This document shows, piece after piece, positions 1 through 64,000 of a stretch of DNA of 64,000 nt; position 1 is the stretch's first letter, and each line of letters opens with the position of its first letter. The stretch spans positions 15,612,399-15,676,398 of the forward strand of contig CM031870.1 in NCBI GenBank assembly GCA_018697195.1, given 5' to 3'. Both the position numbers and the translations under genes were made by a program. A model generated the notes under the pieces. It saw only the letters and a program-made list of their open reading frames with translations. It had not been told where the DNA came from and did no database searches. The DNA comes from Certhia americana. Its lineage: Eukaryota > Chordata > Aves > Passeriformes > Certhiidae.

Positions 1-1879
1 GGCTCACAGATGTGATCTCAGCACTGCTCTGCAGGGTTGAACCGAGGGCTGCGAATGCCCTCTCCTGGACAGGACTGGCTTTTGCTGCAGCCTTCCCTGC
101 GCTCCAGTGGCAGTGCTCACCCACCTGGGATTTCCAGGATAGAGCTAGAAAAGCACCACGTACCACTTTTTTGGATTCTTGCTGGATAGCACCATCCAAG
201 CCCAGCTGTCCAGTTTATCAAGTACACTGACTGTGAGGGCTGAAACAAACCCAAGCACACAGAGCAGGCTCCCTGGGAAAAACAAGAGGTGCTAGAAATT
301 CCTCGGAGCGGAGCGAACTGAATGACAAAGCCCATTGCACGTAAAATGCTGAATTGCTGAGTTCTCCATGAATCCTAAGACTGGATTCTCTTAAAACATA
401 GTTGGACCATTCACCTTGCACCACCCTGACACAATCCCTGAGCTCTGCCCACTGAGCTGCCATGGCTGCAGCACTGCCTGAGGCCAGTTAGGCTAAAGCC
501 ACCTGAGTCTCTCAGGCAGAGCTCAGCTGGCCTAGAATGCTCCTGACCTGCAGCAGAACTGCAATAAACCCAAGGTAAAAGCAAGGCAGACATTGGGAAA
601 CTTGCCTGGTCCCCAGAGTAGGACTGTGCAGGAGGATGTACCTCTTCACCGGTATGACCTGCTGCAGTTACCACAGCAGTCTGGCCTGTGAGCACAGGCA
701 GCTCCAGAGCAGTGAGTCTGGTCATGCTGCCTATGACAAAGCAAGTTTGGCAGTGGTCACCTGCTGCAGACATCCTTCTCAGGAGTTCTGTACCCGTTTT
801 GTTTTCCAAAGAGCCAAAACAGAGTTGAGATCAATGCACACTTTGTCTGATGTGGTGACCTCTTCATTGGATTCAGAAGTCACTGTGCTGTGCTTGCAAA
901 TGCTGCCTGAGCGCAAAATTAAATGTCAGACAGGATGTGACACCCCATGCCCGCCACAGCTTGCTTTCTGAGAGCTGGAATCAGAGGACACCAATCGGTT
1001 TCAAATTCTGCAAGAGATTTACTGTTTTCTGTGGGTGATAGCCCATACTGCCTTGTTTTGTAAATAACACTTTTCTATAATCACTGAATCTTCATAGACA
1101 AAGAAGGTCCTGAAGCAAATGTCCCTAACATCACCATTGCAGCAGAGTACTGGCGTGCCGTCTTTTAGCCCTTTCCTTCCACTTGAGACAGATCTCGTCT
1201 CACTGCACCAAAAGAAGCTCAAATCTTCTAAAGATACAAGCCCCAGAACAGATTCACACTAAGAAACATGCAATTCAGGTTCTGCTTCTCACAGTAATTT
1301 AAACACGTGGTTTCAGTCAGCCATGTGCAAGGCATCTTCTGCTGGGATCAGTACAGACACTGCTGCAGAATCAGCAGCCTCTGATGGCCAAAGTACAGAG
1401 TAACAAACACATTTCATTCCTGTCTCTTTCACTCTGAAGTTTCTATTCCATGGCAGTACTCCTATATTAAGTACTGACTATCTGTGACTGCAGATGTTAA
1501 AATATATTAAGAAAACAAAACTGTCAGGCTGACATTAGAGAGTTAGAGCGGGTTTTCTGGCATCAGTGCAGAGAACACCACTCATTGCACACAAAGCAAC
1601 AGGAAAAACTGGAAATTATGTGCCACTTCCTGCTTAACCTCAGTACCTCTTTCGTGTTCTTTTAATCATTGGACAAAACAGGCTGGCCTGGGTCTAGAAA
1701 ACACCAAATAAATTCACCTCTGCAGAGTGTCCTCATGCAAGGGGCACGTGTACACACACTCCTCCCACATGTCTCTGACTGCATAATAATGTAGAAAACT
1801 ACCCAGACTCAGAGGAGAACAGAACAAACAGAAATAGCAGTCTGTGGTCTCTGAGTACCTAACAAGGATGATGTCTGAT
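1..1879. other. Upstream intergenic sequence
   Basis: No coding exon, RNA gene or clear repeat could be supported on either strand. In mammals JPT2 (HN1L) lies upstream of MAPK8IP3, so part of it could be a 3' UTR, but nothing in the sequence shows that. Confidence 0.5.
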
Positions 1880-2420
1880 TTGAGATAGCCGCTGAGTGCT
1901 GAGTGCCTGATTCGCTCCAGCGCTGAGCTGCAGCCACCTCGGGGGCTGACTCCATGTATTCGCTTTTCTCGACGCCGGGTACGTGGGGATCGCTCCCCGT
2001 AACACGCACACCCAGCGTTTTTGCGCAGAACAATAGATGGTCAAATGTCATGCATACTCATTCATTACATTCCCTGGAGAGGAGTGGCTATGCAAATTAC
2101 GTCTCAGAAGTCATTAATACAATTAGCATGCGTGACGCGCAACCGCAGTTACGCGGCTGCCCCCCGAGGGTTGCTCCGCCGAAGGCCGGCAGTCTAACTC
2201 ACTTTGCGCTTTTCACCTTTCTGTCCGAAGCATGCACAGTCCTTCACTGGATGGTTCAACGTTTTCTGCGCCGGTTTCAACAGGTTTTGTTCCTTTTATC
2301 TTGACAAGGTCCATTCTGTTTCGCTTAACAAGGCTAAGGCACATCCTGCTTCTTAGGCTTGTGATTAATATTTGCTGACTCTTACTAGCTTATTCATGGT
2401 AACATGAGTTAACTATTGAT
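1880..2420 (-). mobile_element. Possible CpG-rich solo LTR (reverse orientation)
   Basis: This is an isolated CpG-rich block inside AT-rich flank. On the minus strand it contains gcatgacatttgaccatct, resembling the U3/R junction of avian alpharetroviral LTRs, then ggggagcgatccccacgtac and a body rich in acgc/gcgc. An octamer atgcaaat (2089-2096, plus strand) is present. No flanking retroviral coding sequence was found. It could instead be an unrelated CpG island or enhancer. Confidence 0.4.
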
Positions 2421-2700
2421 CAACTCCTTTCAACCCGTGGCTGTAAACTAAAAAAACCCCAAAACTTTAAAGGTGGAAGTACTGGTAAGGGTTTCCACAA
2501 TATCTGGCAGGTTGTCTATTTAAAAATGAAGGGCACCAATCTCTATAACACACATTCCTTTGCCAAAGCACCAGTCACCGCCATCAGTTCAGAAACTACT
2601 TGATGAATGAGGTTTTGTAAAACAACCACAATTGGTTTTCCTGACCTTAAAGATATGGAAGAAGCTTCTGCAGCAGGAGATGAACTTCATTAAACTACTT

Positions 2701-3214
2701 TGAAAGGAACGAGGGACTTGTCTTTACAAACAAATTGTGGGTCTGCTGGTAAATAAAGCTAGATACTGACAGATGAAAGAAACAATGGGAAGGATTCCAC
2801 TGATTGATAATGGAATGAGAGATTTGTCTTTACAAACAACCTGTAGGTCTGCTGATAAATAAAATTGAATACTGAGACATGAAAGAAAGAATGAGAAGAA
2901 CCATAAATTCCATGAAGAATTCCACCGAGTAATACAAGGAAAAGACAAAGGAGGGAGTTATACATTAAAAGTGTGCCTTAAGTATCAGGCATTTCAGGGA
3001 GTCTGTACTCTCAAGTATGCCAGCCAGTGGGGAAAGAGAGAGGGACATGTGGCCGGGAAATTAGGATAAAAAGGAAGCTGCATCCTCCAAAATTTTGAGA
3101 CCCCATGGGGAAATGCCCCATGGTCTCTCCCTTTATTCGAATAAAGTTACAGGACTCCTCTGTTTCCTTTTCGGACATAAACCTCTGGTGTTTGTGGATT
3201 AATTTTCCTGACAA
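2701..3214 (+). mobile_element. Probable solo LTR with U3 tandem duplication
   Basis: Begins around tgaaaggaacgagg and ends attttcctgaca, with AATAAA at 3140-3145 followed by a U5-like aaacctctggtgtttgtgg. A unit starting ttgtctttacaaacaa recurs 106 bases downstream (2718 and 2824) in diverged form, like duplicated enhancers in U3. Flanking tttgaa at 2699 and 3215 may be a target duplication, although this places the ends slightly off TG/CA. No gag, pol or env sequence is nearby. Confidence 0.6.
3131..3146. repeat. Perfect 16-bp palindrome containing AATAAA on both strands
   Basis: ctttattcgaataaag equals its own reverse complement, so a poly(A) hexamer is present in both directions inside the LTR. 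Confidence 0.9.
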
Positions 3215-3581
3215 TTTGAAGCCAAATCACACATTCCTTTTAAACTTTTAAATAGAAATGCCACTAACCAGTTCTTATTCTAGACAGAGATAAACCTTTT
3301 AAAAAGGTTTTACCCTGAGGTTAAAGCTTGTCACTCACCCGTCCAGATACTGCATTATTGAAAGAAAGCACAAGTAGTTCCTGCTGTCCATTTTTAAACA
3401 AGAATAATCACTTGTAAAGAAAACCTGGTTTACATAAATTCTTCCTCTACCACAACTGTCCTATGGTACCATGGTCCATCTTTTTCCACCTTGAATTTCA
3501 GCTCAATACTAATTGAAGGTGAATTCTAGGTACTAAACATCATATTTTCCTTGGTTGTGTGCCATCAAAGCAGAAACCTGC

Positions 3582-4284
3582 TGTTGGGATTTTTGGTGTG
3601 TGTCCCCCCCCCCTCCTCCCCCCCCCCCCCCCGGGAATTTTCTCCCATCTGTTGCCTAAGAGATAATAACGACCAGTATTTAAGAGAAACAAAATGAGTG
3701 CCCAAGGTGGGGGGAAGGAGTGCAGCTGGCTGCAGACTCTTAGCCGGGATCTTTTCCCTTGGGAAGGGCAGATACCTGGAGACTTTNNNNNNNNNNGATC
3801 TTTTCCCTTGGGAAGGGCAGATACCTGGAGACTTTTGGCTGGGGCTCAGGAGGCTGGGCTCGGCTCTTGTCTCTCGCTCTCGGGATCAGAGAACAGCCGA
3901 GCTGCTGCTACCGCGGGGGAATTTGCTGCCACTGTGGAGTCCAGCCTGGCACTGCTTTCTTCCTTACCGTGGGTGAGCCTCTGTGTGGCTGAGCAGCCAT
4001 GGAACTGGGGCCTTATTAACTCCCAATCGGACTGGAAAGGACCCTCACCATCTACTCGGGTGCCTCTAGGGAAAACCCGGGACCCCGAACCCTTTCCTCT
4101 TCCCGGAGGGCGCTTCTCCCGGGTGCGTGAGGCGGCTGCTACAGAGGAGCCGAGCTGCCACCGCCCAGCCCCGGTCCCGGCCCTCTCTCTGTTCACCTGT
4201 ACATTTTTATTTATAATATTTTAAATGTGATCATGCATTCAATAAAGCATGCTTTCGTGTTTGTTGCCATCCTGTGCTTGTCAG
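3582..4284 (+). mobile_element. Probable solo LTR with poly(C) tract and assembly gap
   Basis: Starts tgttgggatttttggtgtgt, then a poly(C)/T tract (3605-3632), a TATTTAAG box (3677-3684), a GC-rich body and AATAAA (4241-4246) with a GU-rich tail ending near gtgcttgtca. This is LTR-like but the distance from TATA to poly(A) is long and no clean target duplication was found. The 176-codon open frame inside crosses the gap and is not a gene. Confidence 0.5.
3748..3835. other. 10-N gap flanked by identical 39-bp copies
   Basis: Bases 3787-3796 are N. The 39 bases before (3748-3786) and after (3797-3835) are identical, beginning gatcttttcccttgggaagg. This is the pattern left when two overlapping contig ends are placed side by side instead of being merged. 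Confidence 0.93.
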
Positions 4285-5229
4285 TGACAGTACAACTGTC
4301 TATAAAGTTTCCCATGCAAGACAGAGGGAATCAAGGCCCAATGTGGGTGACTTGTTGGACTTCAAATTTTTGAGCAGGAGTTTATTCACATTTCTTTCTT
4401 TTATGTATGCACTCAGTGCCTCTGATGGCTTGGCTGGGCCTGCCCTGTGTGGAAACATTTAAAATCTGGCTGTTACATTCTGATGCCTCATGATCTATTG
4501 GTGATCCATCCCATAACTAATTACACCTCAGCCTCAATTACTGTAGGACCTTTCCAAGGGAATTACACCTATTTCATTCTATTCTATTCCATTCCATTCC
4601 TTCCCTTTCAATTCTCCTTTTTTTAGAGACAAATAGGTTTTTGCTATAAAAGCAGCTAAAAGCTGTTATGCTCTGAATCTACAGTCTATCAGCATGTAGT
4701 CAGCTATAATGATGTAACATAGAACAAAAGTCATAAAACCTGAAATTCTTAATTACCAGTGAGATGTGATATTCCCATTGCAATTAGGCTTTCTGTATAG
4801 GGTTAAAATTCTTTCCATTTGTGCAATATGAAGCTTTTAGGGTCATTGCTGGTCACAACTTTGGAATTACAATCTTCTTCAGAGCTCTAAGTCAAATGAA
4901 GATGTGGGGAACCTTTTCCCAAATCAACATCTTATTTCTCTCTCCTGCCAGGCTGCTCTCAGTACAGAAAATGATGCCTGCTGTCTTCCTCCAACTCTAC
5001 AGCCCAAATTCAGCTGACCCCAGGATATGACAAACTGACTTCTGTGATACCTGCTGAGGGTGTTGGAGCTGCTGTTGCTTTGGGAAATCTACTGATGAAA
5101 TTCAGTGGTTGCCCTGGATTTTCTTCTAGGGCTTAAGATGGCAAATTTGGCCTTCTGGCTGTCAGTTCATCCCTGACTGAACAGGTCCTTGTCTGCTCTC
5201 TCTGTAGTAACTGCGGCTGCCTGATCTTG
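4285..5229. other. AT-rich proximal upstream region
   Basis: Contains an attct/attcc pentamer tract (4573-4604) and otherwise no feature. It ends where the CpG island begins. Confidence 0.7.
4573..4604 (+). repeat. Pentanucleotide repeat (TTCTA/TTCCA)n
   Basis: About six tandem pentamers, changing from attct to attcc units. Confidence 0.75.
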
Positions 5230-5599
5230 GAAATACAACTACGGTGGCTGTGCCGGGTCCCTACCGGGCTCCCGGAGCCAGCGCGGCCGCCCCGGGCATG
5301 CGCCGGCTCCCGCTCGGGGTCCGTGCGCCTGACGCCGCAGCGCGGGGCCCCGGTGCGCGGCGCTTTGTCTGCCGCGGGTTCGGGAACAACGGCCGCAGGG
5401 CTCGGGAACGGCGCGGCGTGCCGCGCGGGCGGCTCACCGTCACCGCACGTGTCTCCGGTGCAGGAAGCACTGCGGCGCCAGGCCTGCTCTCAGCCCGCGC
5501 CCCTTATCCAGCAGCTCTGGGCGGTGCCGCCGCGCTCCGCCCCGGCCGGTGCCAGCGGACCGTGACGCGGCGTGCGGGGCGGGCGGGGCAGCGCCCGGT

Positions 5600-5620
5600 G
5601 GCGGCGGCGGCGGCGGCGGG
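5600..5620 (+). repeat. GGC trinucleotide repeat in 5' leader
   Basis: About six uninterrupted GGC units lie some 50 bases upstream of the ATG, probably inside the 5' UTR. Such tracts are often length-polymorphic and can form structured RNA. Whether it is transcribed depends on the start site, which is not known here. Confidence 0.7.
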
Positions 5621-5670
5621 GCGCGGAGCGGGGCCGAGCGGAGTGAGGCCGAGGGTTGTCGGCCGTCAGG

Positions 5671-59327
<53,657 letters not shown>

Positions 59328-62078
59328 GAATTCCTCTTTTCCCACAATGTAAGTGTCCCTCCTCCCGCCTGAATGCCACGATGTACATACAGAACGCCTG
59401 CATTATAACTCCTGCTGGAAACTGACCCTGGACAACTTGCAACGGTTCCTGCCTTGGACTGTGACCCCCCTGAACCTCTGAACTTGCAGCTTTCATCTCG
59501 GGCCTGTATGCTTTTGGCGTGGTTAGGTTCTTGTTCTGCTCTGGAGCTGGCATCTAAAAGGCGAGAAATGGCAGTACACCATGAAGTGAGCTTGGAGCCA
59601 GGACTGTGGGAAGCCATTGCCCAGTGTCAGGAGGGGCAGCTGGAGGGGGGTGGCTCACGTTCTTGGACAGGTAGCCTCACTCCCACCTGCATGAGAAAGA
59701 AGTGTGTCCCCAGGCATTCCCTGCCAAAGCAGTGATGGTGAATCACTTGTGCAGCACCCCAGCAGAAATCCTTCTAGTTCACCAGTAGACCCTTCATCTT
59801 ATCCTTATTCACCCTTAAGTACAGAATAACATCCTCTGAACTTAGAGCTACAAAGGGTCCAAGGAACCCTCCAAAGAGCATCATGGTTTCAGCAGTACTT
59901 TGGTTGTGGCGCTGGAGAAGGCAGCAGCACCCTTACTGTAGGGATCACATCCTCTATCTTTGTAGGGGGAAGGTCGCTTCCTCTGCTGCTGCTATTGCCT
60001 TAGCAGTCTTGTGCTGGGTGCCTTGCCTGTGTGTATCCCAAGAGAATTGTTTGGTGGGCTCAGATGGGAGATGGGTGTTTGATTGTCAAGGCCAAACAGT
60101 CATAGTAGGAAAAAAGTTGCTTTTTTAAGACTAGAAAAGGCAGCAGTTTTAACTCTCCCTTCCAAAAATGCTATACAGAAAAGAATATGAGTTCATTCTG
60201 AAAGCTTCATATGGTGGTTATCTCTGTGCTGCATCTGGTGGCTTTTAAAAGACAGGTGAGGGCAGATAGTGTTGATCTGCTGTGAGTTCTGCATGGAGAT
60301 TGCCTCATCTCAAGGCTGTCTCTCCTTTTCAGGACCTCCTGGAAGGAGATATCTTTTCACAGAGACATGGCAGTTGGATAGGGAAGACTGGACAAGTGCA
60401 GTCAAGGCTATGTCTTACCTGATGTCACACAGGAAAAGGAATTGAGGCTAGATTCCTGACAACTTTTACCTAACATCACAAGCAGTGACTTTGCTAGTAA
60501 GTAGTTTGAAAAGCTGGAAATTTCTGACTCCTGGTAAAGATAGACAACTCCCAAGAAAAGTGGTGATAGCACTTTCTGACTGATAGAGTGATTGCAGATG
60601 TGCATCCTGCTTACAAAAGCAGCAAATAATGGGGCCAGGGAGAGTGATTTTGAGCTCAGGATGCAGAATGTGAAAGTTCCAGGTGTAGAGGCCATGGTGT
60701 GTTCTCCCTTTCTGACACTGTCCCACAAGGACAAATTCTGTGTCCCTTGAACATTCTTTTCTGGGTGTGCAGGACTAGGGCAGGTTGCATTTGTTAGTGA
60801 TGAGTTTGGAAGCTCTTGGTGGTCATCTTGTTTCTTCCCTGACCTCTACAGCACTCCAGAGTTCCCGTAGATGTCCTTGTGATAGTGTGGGGACAGCTGG
60901 GCAGGCCTCAATCTCCTGGAAAGCTCCCCACTGTGTCCTGTGCTTGCTGCCATGGACCAGGCTTGCAGGTCCTGGTATGCTGTAGGGATGCCATATTCCC
61001 AAGGGATGCTCTAACATGTGGCATCTCTCCTGATACAGCAGCACCAAAACAGTTTTTGTATCCACAGTTCAGGAGAGGTTGAGGCATACGTTTTCCCTGC
61101 AAGAAGGCAAGAGACATCTCTGGTGAGTAGCAGCCTCAGCCAGCCACAGTGGTGCCCATGCTATGTGTAAGCAGTGCTGGTGATGTGCACCCACCACACC
61201 ACTCCTCCCCAAGGCAGGAATCCAGCCAGAGGGCACCTTCCAGGCATCTGCATACTGGGCTCTGTGACTGGCACAAGGTAATGGGATACTTGGAGCCACC
61301 ACCTGCATGTTGGGGGACCTTTCACCAGAGACATTTTGCTTGGGCACTGCTGACCGTGCCAAGCTCCTCACTCACTTTCACCATATGCTTTCTGCTAGGA
61401 AGACTTCTTTGGATCCCAACACAGTGCATTGAAGTTAACAATATAACATTTAGAGCACAGATTCCACTGTCATGTAATAGTTCCAGTTAGGACCAGACAT
61501 TTCAAAATCTGGGCTAGTTGAAGGGGAAGAAAAAGCCCTGGTAGGGTTCAGTTCCTTAGCTCTGTCAACTCTTTTCATAGGAAAGTCAGATTTGCAACAT
61601 TTGTACTGATGACTGTTCTGTATCTGGTTTGAGCAGTTGAAGGGACAGCACTTGGTCTCCTGTCACCCACTGGGCCCTAACAGCACAAGGGAATCTCCCA
61701 TCAGGTTCCTTTCCAGCTCAATGCCATGTTTTCCTCCAAGAGAAGCACATGGCCCAGGGGGGCAGCTGCAGGGGGGAGACGCAGCCTCTGCTGATGGCTC
61801 CTGTGGCCTTGGGTCACTGCTGGGCATCAAGGTGAGAACTGGCTGGCTTCAGTACGCTTCTCTGTCATATCTCCACTGTGATGTATGTAAAGTATCTTGT
61901 ATGTTACAAAAGGATTTTTAAAAGTGTCTTAAGGCCTGTAAACTCCGCTGTTTGGTCTGAAGATGGCATTCTGTAAAGAGCCTGCTGTACGAATATGTTC
62001 CCATGCTTTGTCCCCTATGCTATCAACAACAAACCGTATTTGTTCTGTATGTAATAAACATGTTAACATCAGCTTGGA
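59328..62078 (+). other. MAPK8IP3: MAPK8IP3 3' UTR
   Basis: About 2.7 kb from the stop to the first good poly(A) signal. No CR1 or other repeat interrupts it. The last 200 bases are AT-rich with several tgta motifs and look like a conserved 3' end. Transcript continuity was not tested; shorter isoforms may exist. Confidence 0.75.
62053..62058 (+). terminator. MAPK8IP3: Poly(A) signal AATAAA for MAPK8IP3
   Basis: The canonical hexamer in tatgtaataaacatg is followed 25-45 bases later by a GU-rich element (gtatgctgtgttcc), giving an expected cleavage site near 62075. Confidence 0.8.
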
Positions 62079-63419
62079 CAGTATGCTGTGTTCCTATGAA
62101 GGCACTGGGATAGCTGCTCAGTCTTCAAGAGAACACTAGCAAGGGTGGGAACGCAGCTCAAGTGTTCCGGGTTGAGCAGTTCAGTGTCAAGAAATGAAAT
62201 ATGGATGGCTCACAAGGTCAGAGCAGAAGGGGCTGGGCCAGCAAGCAACAGTGCAATCCGTAGCTTGTACCAGTGGCAGAAATAAAAGGTGGAAATACAA
62301 GGTGGCACAACTTCAGAAATAGAAGCTGGAGCAGAGAAGCATTCACCTGCTGGCTTGATGCAACTTTAGTCAGGGTGGCCCTTTCAGGTTAACTGCCAGG
62401 GTTCTCACATCAGGGCAGTTTTCAACACTGTACAAGGGTGGCACTTCACAGTCCCATGGGACAATCACAGTCCCATCAGCATCAGAGCCCCTCAGTCCCA
62501 GCAGTATTTGGACACCATAGTTATTTTGTAGAACTGCATTCATTCAAGGGCTAGACATGGCAATGTACAAGGGAATCACGTCCTTAAGGCTGGAGAGGAG
62601 CATCTTCTGCCCTGAGTAGGGCACCCTAAGGCGAGTTACCTCCATGACCAACACATGCACCGTGGTGTGGCACAGGCCAGGATGAGTACAACTGGCAGTG
62701 CTTCAGCAGTTAATGGAGGCACCTCAACAACGAGGTTTGGAAATGTGCTGTGATCCATCCTAAATCCCTGGACTGCACCCTTCAAAATGGCCAGGAGCAG
62801 TCTGAGCAGCGCCTTGGGTGAAGTACAGTCATGTCTGGTGGCTAAGGAAGCAGGTCACTGCCAATACCCTTCAAACAATCCCCCCATGCTGGTAAACCAT
62901 CTGGGAGGTAACATACAAATTTGGGAGGCCCATCAGCTCACAGCATGTTCTGGGCCTGTTAATGGAATCCAATACATGGCAAACAGGCTGTGCAGCTTCC
63001 CAGAAGGGACTTTCACCATCAGTGTAAGGCACCCAGGCTGCCCAGGGCTCTGTGAGAAGACACATTCCCCCAGGTGTTAAAACCCTGAGTTCATCAGCAG
63101 GTCCTAACTGTCCTGGTAAGTGCCACCTAGACCCCCACCTGTACAGGGCCCTCTCCTCCTATGGCCCAGGAGCCTCATTGAAGCTGAGGTCTTCAACATG
63201 TAACTGTGTCTGTCTCCAGCTGCTCTTGGATAGACTCCTTGGACCCAGAGGGCTGGATTTTGACTACCTCATCATCAGAGATCCTGCACCACTCAAGCTG
63301 CTGGGTGAGTTTGTCGGAGTCTGGAATTATGAAAAGTATTTCTTTGCATGTTTAAGAGATTTTAAGATCTCTGACAAATAGTGTTTTTAACCTTTGTTCA
63401 TAAAAAAAGGGATTTCAGG
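62079..63419. other. Downstream intergenic sequence
   Basis: No gene was identified. In mammals NME3 lies tail-to-tail with MAPK8IP3, so minus-strand 3' UTR sequence is possible, but no NME3 or other known protein is readable. One exon-like block is described at 63220. Confidence 0.5.
63220..63304 (+). other. Exon-like block of unknown identity
   Basis: Eighty-five bases are framed by tgtctgtctccag and gtgagt. One frame reads LLLDRLLGPRGLDFDYLI, IRDPAPLKLLG; a second frame is also open. I do not recognise the protein. It may be an exon of an unlisted neighbour or a chance splice-site pair. Confidence 0.2.
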
Positions 63420-63900
63420 CTCTGTAATGAAGCAGTTTTCAAGAATGTGTATTAGGTAGTAGAATAGTGTGTAGTTTTATTACACGGTGAGAATTTTAGA
63501 TATATGAGGTTTTTAGGATGGTAAGCAGGTGAAGACAAGATGGAGAAGTCCACATGGCTTCTGGGCTTCCTCATCTGCTCCATGTTCTGCAGTGAGGTGG
63601 CACGTTATGGTTGGTTTAGAGTAGAGTCTAACTTTCCAACATGGATAATAGTTACTGGATAAGTATTATAAATACTGATTACGTGGATTGTAGTATAAAT
63701 GTGTGGGGGGATTAGGGGTTATGTTTCTTGAACTGACCTGCAATGAAGAGCTCTGCTGGTCAGGAACAGAATGTATTGGTAAGAAAGAATAAACAATGAA
63801 TGAAACATCAGAAGAGACGACTCACGAACCTTTCCTTTTCAAGATCTCTGGCTGGGGAAAACAAAACTTTACATTCTCAGGGTCAGGAAAACAGCCGGCC
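63420..63900 (+). mobile_element. Possible LTR near the window end
   Basis: A TATAAA at 63694-63699 and an AATAAA at 63788-63793 lie about 94 bases apart, followed by tgaaacatcagaagagacga. The spacing fits a short-R LTR promoter and poly(A) signal. The ends were not determined and the remaining 100 bases are undefined. Confidence 0.4.
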
Positions 63901-64000
63901 AGCAGGGACACACAAAAATATTTTTTCATAAACCCGAGATGAGTCTATGCCTTATCAGCTCCAACTGCTTTTGCTGCTGGCTTGGCTCCTGCTATACTTT

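Noticed and set aside
3694..4224. 176-codon open frame
   Set aside because: It crosses the N gap, lies in an LTR-like GC-rich block, and has no recognisable protein features.
1880..4284. An intact endogenous retrovirus between the LTR-like blocks
   Set aside because: The blocks differ in sequence and orientation and no gag, pol or env coding sequence is readable between them; they are best seen as separate solo LTRs.

Overview
The window is vertebrate genomic DNA, almost certainly from a bird. CR1-type LINE fragments carrying the avian 3' end (a run related to tccaacccaaaccattctatgattctatga, or its complement) occur in introns throughout, and several LTR-like blocks lie in the flanks. The single gene I can identify is a complete plus-strand orthologue of MAPK8IP3 (JIP3/JSAP1). 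No operon, CRISPR array, phage or other prokaryotic system is present.

Layout. Positions 1-5.2 kb are intergenic, with three LTR-like blocks (about 1.88-2.42, 2.70-3.21 and 3.58-4.28 kb). The third contains a 10-N gap flanked by identical 39-bp copies. A CpG island (about 5.23-6.40 kb) holds the promoter, a GGC-repeat 5' leader and coding exon 1 (ATG at 5671). Thirty-two coding exons, read by hand with AG/GT boundaries and continuous phase, run to a TGA ending at 59327. The sum is 4008 nt (1335 residues plus stop), essentially the length I remember for human JIP3. A 3' UTR of about 2.7 kb ends at an AATAAA at 62053. The last 2 kb contains no recognised gene and a probable further LTR.

Protein. 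JIP3 is a scaffold that couples kinesin-1 and dynein/dynactin to axonal cargo and assembles JNK-pathway kinases. In order the exons give: RH1 domain and coiled coil (exons 1-4), the JNK-docking motif (start of exon 5), a Ser/Thr/Pro-rich linker (exon 6), a conserved acidic segment (exons 7-8), two microexons (9-10), the leucine-zipper coiled coil (11-13), the RH2 domain (14-15), a basic/Ser/Pro linker (15-19), and the C-terminal WD40-like propeller (20-32) with a variable acidic insertion (21-23).

Most interesting. The gene appears rich in small in-frame splice options. There are two microexons of 12 and 18 nt, an alternative donor 27 nt apart at exon 13, a TAGCAG tandem acceptor at exon 5, a possible 51-nt cassette in intron 18, and a candidate 24-nt microexon in intron 4. 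If used, the last would insert eight residues, half of them basic or histidine, immediately before the JNK-docking motif. These are readings of sequence; none has been checked against RNA.
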